Below, one piece after another: positions 1 to 5,249 of a stretch of DNA of 8,219 bases. The DNA is from CAYWOS01 sp964459985. Its GTDB lineage: Bacteria > Bacillota > Clostridia > Christensenellales > Aristaeellaceae. A program made the translations under genes and the position numbers. The stretch spans positions 1 to 8,219 of the forward strand of contig CAYWOS010000068.1 in assembly GCA_964459985.1 (NCBI GenBank), given 5' to 3'. Below the pieces are notes generated by a model. That model did no database searches, was not told where the DNA came from, and saw only the letters and a list, made by a program, of their open reading frames with translations. Position 1 is the first letter of the stretch. Each line of letters opens with the position of its first letter.

Positions 1-157
1 CGCCGTCGTTGGTGATGAGCGGCGAGCCGTATTTCTTGTCGAGCACGACGTTGCGGCCCTTAGGCCCCAAGGTGATTTTGACGGTGTTCGCCAGCGCGTT
101 GATGCCGTTTTCAAGGGCGCGGCGGGCTTCCTCGCCGTATTTGATCTGCTTCGCCAT
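1..157 (-). CDS. groL: Chaperonin GroEL (Hsp60), N-terminal fragment
   Basis: This is the large chaperonin subunit, which forms the double-ring ATP-driven folding cage in the cytoplasm and works with GroES. Only the first 52 residues lie in the window; the gene runs off the left edge. The start MAKQIKYGEEARRAL and the segment TLGPKGRNVVLDKKYG (residues 29-44), followed by TNDG at 49-52, are the conserved nucleotide-binding start of the equatorial domain; D51 matches D52 of the E. coli protein. The ATG at 157 is set by an AAGGAGG ribosome binding site at 167-173, nine bases upstream. It lies 19 bp after the groES stop, so the two are one operon under the CIRCE-controlled promoter. Identification is secure; integrity of the rest cannot be judged. 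Confidence 0.97.
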   Translation of the reverse strand, partial: MAKQIKYGEEARRALENGINALANTVKITLGPKGRNVVLDKKYGSPLITNDG

Positions 158-176
158 GATGTTGTTCCTCCTTCAA

Positions 177-461
177 TTACTCGACCACAGCGAGAATGTC
201 GCTCTGGCGGACGATAATCATTTCATTGCCGTCGATCTTGACTTCGGTGCCGGCATACTTGCTGTAAATGACCTTCTGGCCGACCTTGACCTGCATTTTG
301 ACTTCCTTGCCGTCCACGATCCCGCCGGGTCCGACGGCGAGCACCTCGGCCATCTGGGGCTTTTCCTTGGCGGCGCCGGGCAGCACGATGCCGCTCTTGG
401 TGGTTTCTTCCGTTTCAACATTCTTGATGACCACGCGGTCGCTCAAAGGCTTGACGTTCAT
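177..461 (-). CDS. groES: Co-chaperonin GroES (Hsp10)
   Basis: The 94-residue protein is the heptameric lid of the GroEL folding chamber, and the length is normal for the family. It begins MNVKPLSDRVVIKNVE, has the mobile loop ETTKSGIVLPGAAKEKPQ with the GroEL-contacting IVL at residues 25-27, and the typical end NEMIIVRQSDILAVVE. An in-frame extension upstream to about 599 exists but would run through the promoter and CIRCE operator, so the ATG at 461 is chosen; it has a CCTCC complement (GGAGG) at 469-473, seven bases away. It is the first gene of the groES-groEL operon. Regulation by HrcA is expected from the operator at 497-523. Confidence 0.97.
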   Translation of the reverse strand: MNVKPLSDRVVIKNVETEETTKSGIVLPGAAKEKPQMAEVLAVGPGGIVDGKEVKMQVKVGQKVIYSKYAGTEVKIDGNEMIIVRQSDILAVVE

Positions 462-468
462 GAAATAT

Positions 469-473
469 CCTCC
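469..473 (-). promoter_or_regulatory. Ribosome binding site of groES
   Basis: On the minus strand this reads GGAGG, seven bases before the ATG at 461. It decides the start against the longer in-frame reading that begins upstream of the promoter. Confidence 0.85.
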
Positions 474-496
474 CTGCCGACTTCGGCTTGATTTTG

Positions 497-523
497 TTAG
501 CACTCTTTTTGATTGAGTGCTAA
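497..523 (-). promoter_or_regulatory. CIRCE operator (HrcA binding site)
   Basis: A perfect inverted repeat TTAGCACTC, nine bases, GAGTGCTAA. This is the exact consensus of the CIRCE element, bound by the HrcA repressor, which blocks transcription of groESL until heat shock occupies the chaperonin. It lies between the predicted -10 box (535-540) and the groES ribosome binding site, so it covers the transcription start and 5' leader. hrcA itself is not in the window. Confidence 0.97.
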
Positions 524-534
524 TCATCGCTGTT

Positions 535-563
535 AGTGTACCGCAAACCGTCATTCCGCGCAA
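535..563 (-). promoter_or_regulatory. Promoter of groES-groEL
   Basis: On the minus strand a -35-like TTGCGC (558-563) and a -10-like TACACT (535-540) are separated by exactly 17 bp. The CIRCE operator begins 11 bp downstream of the -10 box, the usual arrangement for a sigma-A promoter repressed by HrcA. The hexamers match consensus only moderately (3 of 6 and 4 of 6). Confidence 0.65.
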
Positions 564-681
564 GTGACGAAATCCCCGTGCGCGTCCGTTTTCCACCAAA
601 TATCCAGATTATCGGTCGATTTCATTCCGCTTCCTCACGCATCCTTTTATTTTCTCCTGTTTTCTCCAATTTTTGTTGTTC

Positions 682-710
682 GTGACAAGCGGGCGGCGCG
701 GTGCTATACT
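682..710 (+). promoter_or_regulatory. Promoter of the mutY-GNAT gene
   Basis: GTGACA (682-687), a 17-bp spacer, and TATACT (705-710) preceded by TGC, giving an extended -10 box. This is a good sigma-A type match. The predicted start of transcription near 717 leaves a leader of about 35 bases. The stretch between this promoter and the divergent groES promoter (564-681) holds a pyrimidine-rich tract at about 643-680 and no gene that I can see. Confidence 0.7.
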
Positions 711-741
711 ATGCGTGTTCCTCGGCGTCGATTCATCATCC

Positions 742-747
742 GGAGGT
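742..747 (+). promoter_or_regulatory. Ribosome binding site of the mutY-GNAT gene
   Basis: GGAGGT lies six to seven bases before the ATG at 753. It decides the start: an in-frame upstream extension to 564 would span the promoter and lacks family-like sequence. Confidence 0.85.
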
Positions 748-752
748 ATTCC

Positions 753-2261
753 ATGCTGGCCGACCTGCTGCTTCCCTGGTACGATCTCAACCGGCGCGTC
801 CTGCCCTTTCGCGGCACGCGCGATCCTTATCGCGTGTGGGTGAGCGAAATCATGCTCCAGCAGACGCGGACGGAAACCGTTTCATCTTATTACGAACGCT
901 TTTTGGAGCGTTTCCCCGACGTGTTCGCCCTTGCCGCCGCGCCCGAGGAGGACGTGCTCAAATTGTGGGAAGGGCTTGGTTACTATACCCGCGCGCGCAG
1001 CCTGCACGCCGCCGCGCAAACGGTAGTCCGGGAGTACGGCGGCGTTTTTCCCGCCGACGAAAACGCGCTGCGCTCGCTGCCCGGCATCGGCGCGTACACG
1101 GCGGCGGCGATCGCCAGCATCGCGTTTGATCTTCCCTGTCCCGCCGTGGACGGCAACCTGACGCGGGTGCTTTCGCGCGTGTTCGGCGTGCGCGAGGACG
1201 TCGGCATTCCTTCGGTCAAGCGCCGGATCGACGCTCTCGCGCGGCGCGAAATGCCCAAAACGCGCTGTGGAGAGTTCAATCAGGCGCTGATGGACGTGGG
1301 CGCGACGATCTGCAAGCCCGGCACGCCGGACTGCGAAAACTGCCCGCTTTTTAATCTTTGCGACGCCCGCCGCGAGGACGACGCCGACAGCCTGCCCGTT
1401 ATGTCGCGCAAAGCGCCGCCGCGTGAAATTGATCTGACGGTGACGATCGTGACGCGCGGCGGGCGCGTATTTTTGCAAAAGCGTTCCGAAACGCTGCTGC
1501 GCGGGATGTATGTGTTCCTTCTCGAAGAAGGAAAGCCTTCCGTGCGCGGCGCGAAGCGCGTCGTGACGGCGCGGCACGTTTTCACGCACCGCGTATGGAA
1601 CATGACGGTTTATCACGCCGAAGCGCCCGAGGATTTTCGCGCGGAGGGGGTCTGGGCGTCGCGCGCCGATATCGCGGCGTTGCCTCTGCCCACGGCGATG
1701 CGCGCGGCGAAAACCGAGGCGATCGCTTTGCTGACTCCCGAATTCGTCCCGATCACCGGGCGGAATATCGACGAGGCGGCGCGCGTTTACGCGCGTTCGT
1801 GGAAGGACGCGCACAGCGATCACTGCACGTGCGCATTTCTTGAAAAGCACAATCCCGAATACTTTCGCGCGCAGTTGTCCGGGCACATCGACGCGGGCCA
1901 GACGGTCTGCGCCGCGATGCTGCGCGGACGCGTGATCGGCGTCGCCGTGTTCGACGCGAAGATCGGCGAAATCAATCATTTGTACATCGATCCCGCCTGT
2001 CAGGGCGCGGGCGTCGGGCGCGACGCCATGGCGTTCATGCTGTCGCGCATGGCATCGCTCCCGCGGATCACCGTCGACGTGTTGACGACAAACGACCGCG
2101 CGCGCGCGCTGTACGCTTCCTTTGGCTTCCGCGCGACCGACCGCGTGACGGTGCTCGACGCGGCGAAGGGCGTCAGCGAGGTCGTCATGGCGCGGGAAAC
2201 GACGGGGACGGGGACGGGGACGGGGACGGGGACGGGGACGACGAAAGCTACTTTTTCTTGA
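753..2261 (+). CDS. mutY: Adenine DNA glycosylase MutY fused to a C-terminal GNAT acetyltransferase domain
   Basis: 502 residues. Residues 1-330 are a complete MutY, which removes adenine mispaired with 8-oxoguanine: catalytic E32 in SEIMLQQT, helix-hairpin-helix LPGIGAYT at 109-116 with Y115 at the lesion-contact position, catalytic D133 in VDGNLTRVL, and an iron-sulfur loop C187-X6-C194-X2-C197-X5-C203. A NUDIX-like domain follows (about 226-328) with the 8-oxoG-reading FTH at 277-279. Residues about 332-482 add a GNAT fold: the acetyl-CoA loop Q417-GAG-V-G422 after LYIDPA, and TNDRARALYASFGF (446-459) with Y454 as possible general acid. MutY is usually about 350 residues, so the extra domain is unusual. 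No internal start with a ribosome binding site is seen, so a single polypeptide is expected. The acetylation substrate is unknown. The last 20 residues are low-complexity Thr-Gly plus KATFS, encoded by repeats. Confidence 0.93.
   Translation: MLADLLLPWYDLNRRVLPFRGTRDPYRVWVSEIMLQQTRTETVSSYYERFLERFPDVFALAAAPEEDVLKLWEGLGYYTRARSLHAAAQTVVREYGGVFPADENALRSLPGIGAYTAAAIASIAFDLPCPAVDGNLTRVLSRVFGVREDVGIPSVKRRIDALARREMPKTRCGEFNQALMDVGATICKPGTPDCENCPLFNLCDARREDDADSLPVMSRKAPPREIDLTVTIVTRGGRVFLQKRSETLLRGMYVFLLEEGKPSVRGAKRVVTARHVFTHRVWNMTVYHAEAPEDFRAEGVWASRADIAALPLPTAMRAAKTEAIALLTPEFVPITGRNIDEAARVYARSWKDAHSDHCTCAFLEKHNPEYFRAQLSGHIDAGQTVCAAMLRGRVIGVAVFDAKIGEINHLYIDPACQGAGVGRDAMAFMLSRMASLPRITVDVLTTNDRARALYASFGFRATDRVTVLDAAKGVSEVVMARETTGTGTGTGTGTGTTKATFS
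2202..2237 (+). repeat. Hexanucleotide tandem repeat (ACGGGG)6 inside the 3' end of mutY
   Basis: Six perfect copies of ACGGGG, followed by ACGACG, encode alternating Thr-Gly at the C-terminus. The unit is six bases, so changes in copy number would lengthen or shorten the tail by two residues without a frameshift. On the coding strand it gives six runs of four G separated by AC, a textbook G-quadruplex-forming pattern in both DNA and mRNA. It lies beyond the GNAT fold, next to the palindrome at 2247-2273. Confidence 0.95.
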
Positions 2262-2273
2262 AGAAAAAGTAGC
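2247..2273. repeat. Perfect palindrome with 13-bp arms containing the mutY stop codon
   Basis: GCTACTTTTTCTT (2247-2259), one central G, then its exact reverse complement (2261-2273). The stop TGA at 2259-2261 sits at the centre. It lies between two convergent genes and could act as a shared 3' hairpin. It lacks a strong U-tract on either side: plus-strand transcripts continue with AAAAAGA, minus-strand ones with UUUCG. A canonical terminator is therefore not certain. The self-complementary form and the way it overwrites the end of a gene also fit a REP/MITE-like dispersed element; copies elsewhere cannot be seen from here. Confidence 0.75.
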
Positions 2274-2345
2274 AAAAAGACGATTCCATTCCATAGATTT
2301 ATGTAATGTGTTGATGCATGGTGAGGAAAGATCAGGCGGCCGCGC

Positions 2346-4955
2346 TTATTTGCGGTGACGGATCAAGCCGACGGCCTTGGAAAGCTCCATGACGACGAAG
2401 GGCACGAGGATCAGCCCGAGCGCTTCAAAATAGCATTCGGTCGGCAGCGCCGTCAGCCCGAAGGCGACGGACACGGGCGTGAACACGACGAGCAGCACCA
2501 GCGCGGCGGAGCACAGCGCGGCGAGGCAGAGCTTCTTGTTCGTGAAAAAGCCGATCCTGAACAGCGAGCGGTCGGAACGCATATTGAACGCCTGCACCAC
2601 CTGCGTCAGCGCCAGTACCATGAACGCCATCGTCTGTCCGCCCGCGACGCCTGCGGCCCTTTCGCCGATCAGGTACGCGATCAGCGAGAGCAGCGCGAAC
2701 ATGCAGCCCTGCAGGATGACGCGCAGGCCCAGTCCGTGCGCGAAAACGCCTTCCGATTTGGGGCGCGGCGCGCGCGTCATCACGCTCGGCTCGACGTCCT
2801 CCATGCCCAGCGCGATGGCGGGCAGGCTGTCGGTGACGAGGTTGATCCACAAAAGCTGCATCGATACGAGCGGCGTTTTGCGCCACAGGATCATGGCGAA
2901 GAACACCGTCAGCACCTCGCCGATGTTGGTGCCGAGCAGGAAGCCGACCACCTTGCGGATGTTGTCGTAGATGCCCCGGCCTTCGCGCACGGCGTCCACG
3001 ATGGTGGCGAAATTGTCGTCGGTCAGCGTCATATCCGCCGCGCCCTTGGCGACGTCGGTGCCCGTGATGCCCATGGCGCAGCCGATGTCCGCCGCCTTGA
3101 GCGCCGGCGCGTCGTTGACGCCGTCGCCCGTCATGGACACCGTTTCGCCCAAACGCTGCCACGCGCGCACGATGCGGATTTTGTTTTCCGGCGACACGCG
3201 CGCGTAGACCGAGATGTGCCGCACGCGCTTTTCAAACTCGGTATCGTTCATGCGGTCGAGCTCGGCGCCCGTGATCGCCTCGTCGCCCTCCTCGAGAATG
3301 CCCAGTTCCCGCGCGATGGCGGAGGCGGTGATGACGTGATCGCCGGTGATCATCACGGGCTTGATGCCCGCCTTGCGGCAGACGGCGACGGCGTCGCGCG
3401 CTTCGGGGCGCGGCGGGTCGATCATGCCGACCAGCCCCATGAACGCCAGATCGTTTTCGAGCGTGTCGGAATCGAGCGTGCCCGGCATCTCGTCAATCTC
3501 CTTGTACGCCACGGCGATGACGCGCAGCGCGGCGGCGGACATCGCGTCGTTCTCGCGGCGCGCGGCGTCAAGATCGCCGCGAACGCAGCGCTTCGCGAGC
3601 ATATCGAACGCGCCCTTGACGATTACGGTGATTTTGCCGTCGATCAGGTTGACGCTGGTCATCATCTTGCGGTCGGAATCGAAGGGCAGCTCGGCGAGGC
3701 GTTTGTTTTCACCCGCCAGCGCCTCCTGCGTCATGCCGTTGAGGTACGCGGCGTAGATAATCGATGTTTCGGTCGGATCGCCGATATGCTTGACCTGATC
3801 GCCCTCGACGGCGATGGCGCCGTCGCAGCACAGGGCGGCGTACTTGAGCAATCTGCGGACGGATTCGCCGTTGTTCGCGCTGATCTTTTCGCTGTCGCCG
3901 CCGTCCAGGTACGCCCGGACGAGCGTCATGCGGTTCTGCGTGAGCGTGCCCGTCTTGTCCGAGCAGATCACCGAGGCGCTGCCCAGCGTTTCGACGGCGG
4001 GCAGGCGGCGGATGATGGCGTTTTTCTTCACCATGCGCTGCACGCCGATGGACAGCACGATGGTCACGATGGCGGGCAGGCCTTCGGGAATGGCGGACAC
4101 GGCGAGCGATACGGCGGTCATGAAGATTTCGAGCGCCGGGATGCCGTCGGCCAGCCCGACGGCAAAGATCACACCGCAGGCGACAAGCGCCACGATGCCC
4201 AGATACTTGCCCAGCGCAGCGAGCTTTTTCTGCAGCGGCGTCTGCCCGTCGGTCTCGCCCTGCAGCAGATTGGCGATCTTGCCCATTTCGGTGTCCATGC
4301 CGGTCGCCGCGACGACGGCGGTCGCCGTGCCGTAGGCGATGGCGCAGCCCGAGTAGACCATCGTCGAGCGGTCGCCCAGCGGCGCGTCGGGATCGACGAC
4401 GGCGTCGGCGTCCTTTTCGGCGGGCACCGATTCGCCCGTCAGCGCCGATTCCTCGGATTTAAGGTTGCTCGACGTCAGCAGGCGCGCGTCGGCGGGCACG
4501 AAATCGCCCGCTTCTAATTTAATGATGTCGCCGACCGCGAGTTCTTTCACGTCGACGACCTGTTCCTGACCGTCGCGGATCACGCGCGCGTGCGGCGACG
4601 ACAGCTTCATCAGCGCGTCGAGCGCCTTTTCCGCCTTGCTTTCCTGCATGACGCCCATCGCGGCGTTGAGCGCGACGATGAGCAGGATAAGCGCCGGCTC
4701 GAAGAACGCCATGGGGTCCTTTTCGCTGAACGCCACGGCGAAGGAAACGACCGCCGCCGCGATCAGGATCAGGATCATCACGTCCTTGAACTGCGCGAAA
4801 AAGCGTTCGGCAAGCGTTCTCTTTCTGCTCTCGCGCAGTTTATTCTCGCCGTTTTGCGCAAGCCGCCGCGCAGCCTCGGCGGACGTCAGCCCGGCGAGGC
4901 GGTCGGTGGATAATGCTTGGATCAGGTCGTCCCTTGACGTCGAATGGGCCGTCAT
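2346..4955 (-). CDS. P2A-type calcium-transporting ATPase (SERCA/PMR1-like)
   Basis: 869 residues, a normal full length. The enzyme would pump Ca2+ (possibly Mn2+) out of the cytoplasm using ATP. Motifs in order: N-terminal cation-ATPase segment (1-70), actuator TGES at 173-176, TM4 PEGLP at 290-294 with ligand E291, phosphorylation site DKTGT at 333-337 (D333), nucleotide-binding KGA at 448-450, DPPR at 513-516, TGDH at 537-540 and hinge TGDGVNDAP at 609-617. TM5 has N677 and E680 (TNIGEV) and TM6 has N705, T708 and D709 (NLVTDSLPA), matching SERCA ligands; the SERCA TM8 glutamate aligns with Q785. The C-terminal helices run to about 860. The ATG at 4955 is preferred, with GGAAAGG at 4965-4971 giving normal spacing; an ATG at 4964 directly abuts that site, and a reading from 5099 would pass through the promoter. 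It is monocistronic and convergent with mutY. Cation identity is inferred from family motifs. Confidence 0.94.
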   Translation of the reverse strand: MTAHSTSRDDLIQALSTDRLAGLTSAEAARRLAQNGENKLRESRKRTLAERFFAQFKDVMILILIAAAVVSFAVAFSEKDPMAFFEPALILLIVALNAAMGVMQESKAEKALDALMKLSSPHARVIRDGQEQVVDVKELAVGDIIKLEAGDFVPADARLLTSSNLKSEESALTGESVPAEKDADAVVDPDAPLGDRSTMVYSGCAIAYGTATAVVAATGMDTEMGKIANLLQGETDGQTPLQKKLAALGKYLGIVALVACGVIFAVGLADGIPALEIFMTAVSLAVSAIPEGLPAIVTIVLSIGVQRMVKKNAIIRRLPAVETLGSASVICSDKTGTLTQNRMTLVRAYLDGGDSEKISANNGESVRRLLKYAALCCDGAIAVEGDQVKHIGDPTETSIIYAAYLNGMTQEALAGENKRLAELPFDSDRKMMTSVNLIDGKITVIVKGAFDMLAKRCVRGDLDAARRENDAMSAAALRVIAVAYKEIDEMPGTLDSDTLENDLAFMGLVGMIDPPRPEARDAVAVCRKAGIKPVMITGDHVITASAIARELGILEEGDEAITGAELDRMNDTEFEKRVRHISVYARVSPENKIRIVRAWQRLGETVSMTGDGVNDAPALKAADIGCAMGITGTDVAKGAADMTLTDDNFATIVDAVREGRGIYDNIRKVVGFLLGTNIGEVLTVFFAMILWRKTPLVSMQLLWINLVTDSLPAIALGMEDVEPSVMTRAPRPKSEGVFAHGLGLRVILQGCMFALLSLIAYLIGERAAGVAGGQTMAFMVLALTQVVQAFNMRSDRSLFRIGFFTNKKLCLAALCSAALVLLVVFTPVSVAFGLTALPTECYFEALGLILVPFVVMELSKAVGLIRHRK

Positions 4956-4979
4956 CGCGTTCATCCTTTCCGTTCGTTG

Positions 4980-5013
4980 GAATCGCCTGATTATCCCAAG
5001 TTTCGGGCGATTC
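4980..5013. repeat. Inverted repeat flanking the ATPase -10 box (candidate operator)
   Basis: GAATCGCC (4980-4987) and its exact reverse complement GGCGATTC (5006-5013), 18 bp apart. The arms bracket the -10 hexamer and the right arm touches the -35 box, a position where a repressor would block RNA polymerase. No regulator is encoded nearby, so a binding role is inference; an 8-bp pair with a gap could also arise by chance. Confidence 0.45.
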
Positions 5014-5018
5014 GTCAA
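4990..5018 (-). promoter_or_regulatory. Promoter of the P2A ATPase gene
   Basis: On the minus strand TTGACG (5013-5018), a 17-bp spacer, then GATAAT (4990-4995) preceded by TGG, an extended -10. Each hexamer matches the sigma-A consensus at five of six positions. Transcription would start near 4983, giving a leader of roughly 25-30 bases before the ATG at 4955. Confidence 0.78.
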
Positions 5019-5030
5019 GCACCCGTATCG

Positions 5031-5047
5031 CGCGCCGTGCCGGCGCG
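5031..5047. repeat. GC-rich short hairpin upstream of the ATPase promoter
   Basis: CGCGCCG, TGC, CGGCGCG: seven-bp arms with a three-base centre, just upstream of the ATPase -35 box. It is outside both predicted transcripts, so any role would be at the DNA level. GC-rich composition makes such repeats less surprising. Confidence 0.5.
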
Positions 5048-5092
5048 AATCCGGGCAAAAAGTGCCCGTTTCAGGCTTATATTGCCCGGATT
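5048..5092. repeat. Nested inverted repeats with three TGCCCG motifs in the ATPase-MFS control region
   Basis: AATCCGGGCAA (5048-5058) and its exact reverse complement TTGCCCGGATT (5082-5092) enclose 23 bp. Inside, CGGGCA (5052-5057) also pairs with TGCCCG (5063-5068) across five bases. The hexamer TGCCCG therefore occurs three times: once inverted and twice direct, the direct pair being 20 bp apart (about two helical turns). It sits about 30 bp upstream of the ATPase -35 box and about 90 bp upstream of the MFS -35 box. That pattern fits a regulator-binding array, but no protein is known to bind it. Confidence 0.6.
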
Positions 5093-5180
5093 TGAGCAAA
5101 ACGGCGCAAATATCGCCCTGAAATAGGCATCAGGTGAAATTTTGCAGTTTTTCCCGGCGGACGTTTCGACAGATTCCGTG

Positions 5181-5208
5181 TTGCTTTCCGCGAAAAAACC
5201 TGTATAAT
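5181..5208 (+). promoter_or_regulatory. Promoter of the MFS transporter gene
   Basis: TTGCTT (5181-5186), a 16-bp spacer, and a perfect -10 TATAAT (5203-5208). Transcription would start near 5215, about 35 bases before the GTG start at 5250. The divergent spacer (4956-5249) otherwise holds only the ATPase promoter and the inverted repeats described separately; I see no gene in it. Confidence 0.75.
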
Positions 5209-5238
5209 AGGAACAGAATGACGGCGTGGCTGCGAGCC

Positions 5239-5244
5239 GGAGGG
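5239..5244 (+). promoter_or_regulatory. Ribosome binding site fixing the GTG start of the MFS gene
   Basis: GGAGGG lies five bases before the GTG at 5250. The earlier in-frame GTG at 5226 has no such site and its extra eight codons would overlap this sequence, so 5250 is preferred. Confidence 0.8.
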
Positions 5245-5249
5245 ACAAG

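Noticed and set aside
564..752. Upstream in-frame extension of mutY
   Set aside because: The promoter (682-710) and ribosome binding site (742-747) lie inside it, and MutY proteins begin near the ATG at 753.
882..2294. A 470-codon open frame on the minus strand opposite mutY
   Set aside because: Arg/His-rich low-complexity translation with no recognisable family, start site or promoter; the plus strand carries the complete MutY-GNAT protein.
2355..4517. A 720-codon open frame on the plus strand opposite the ATPase
   Set aside because: It is the antisense shadow of the ATPase in GC-rich DNA; the translation is rich in His, Asp, Arg and Gly with no domain, and the minus-strand product has every P-type ATPase motif.
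4956..5099. Longer N-terminus of the ATPase
   Set aside because: The extension crosses the near-consensus promoter at 4990-5018; the ATG at 4955 has a suitably spaced GGAAAGG.
5226..5249. Earlier GTG start for the MFS gene
   Set aside because: There is no ribosome binding site before 5226, while GGAGGG sits correctly for the GTG at 5250.
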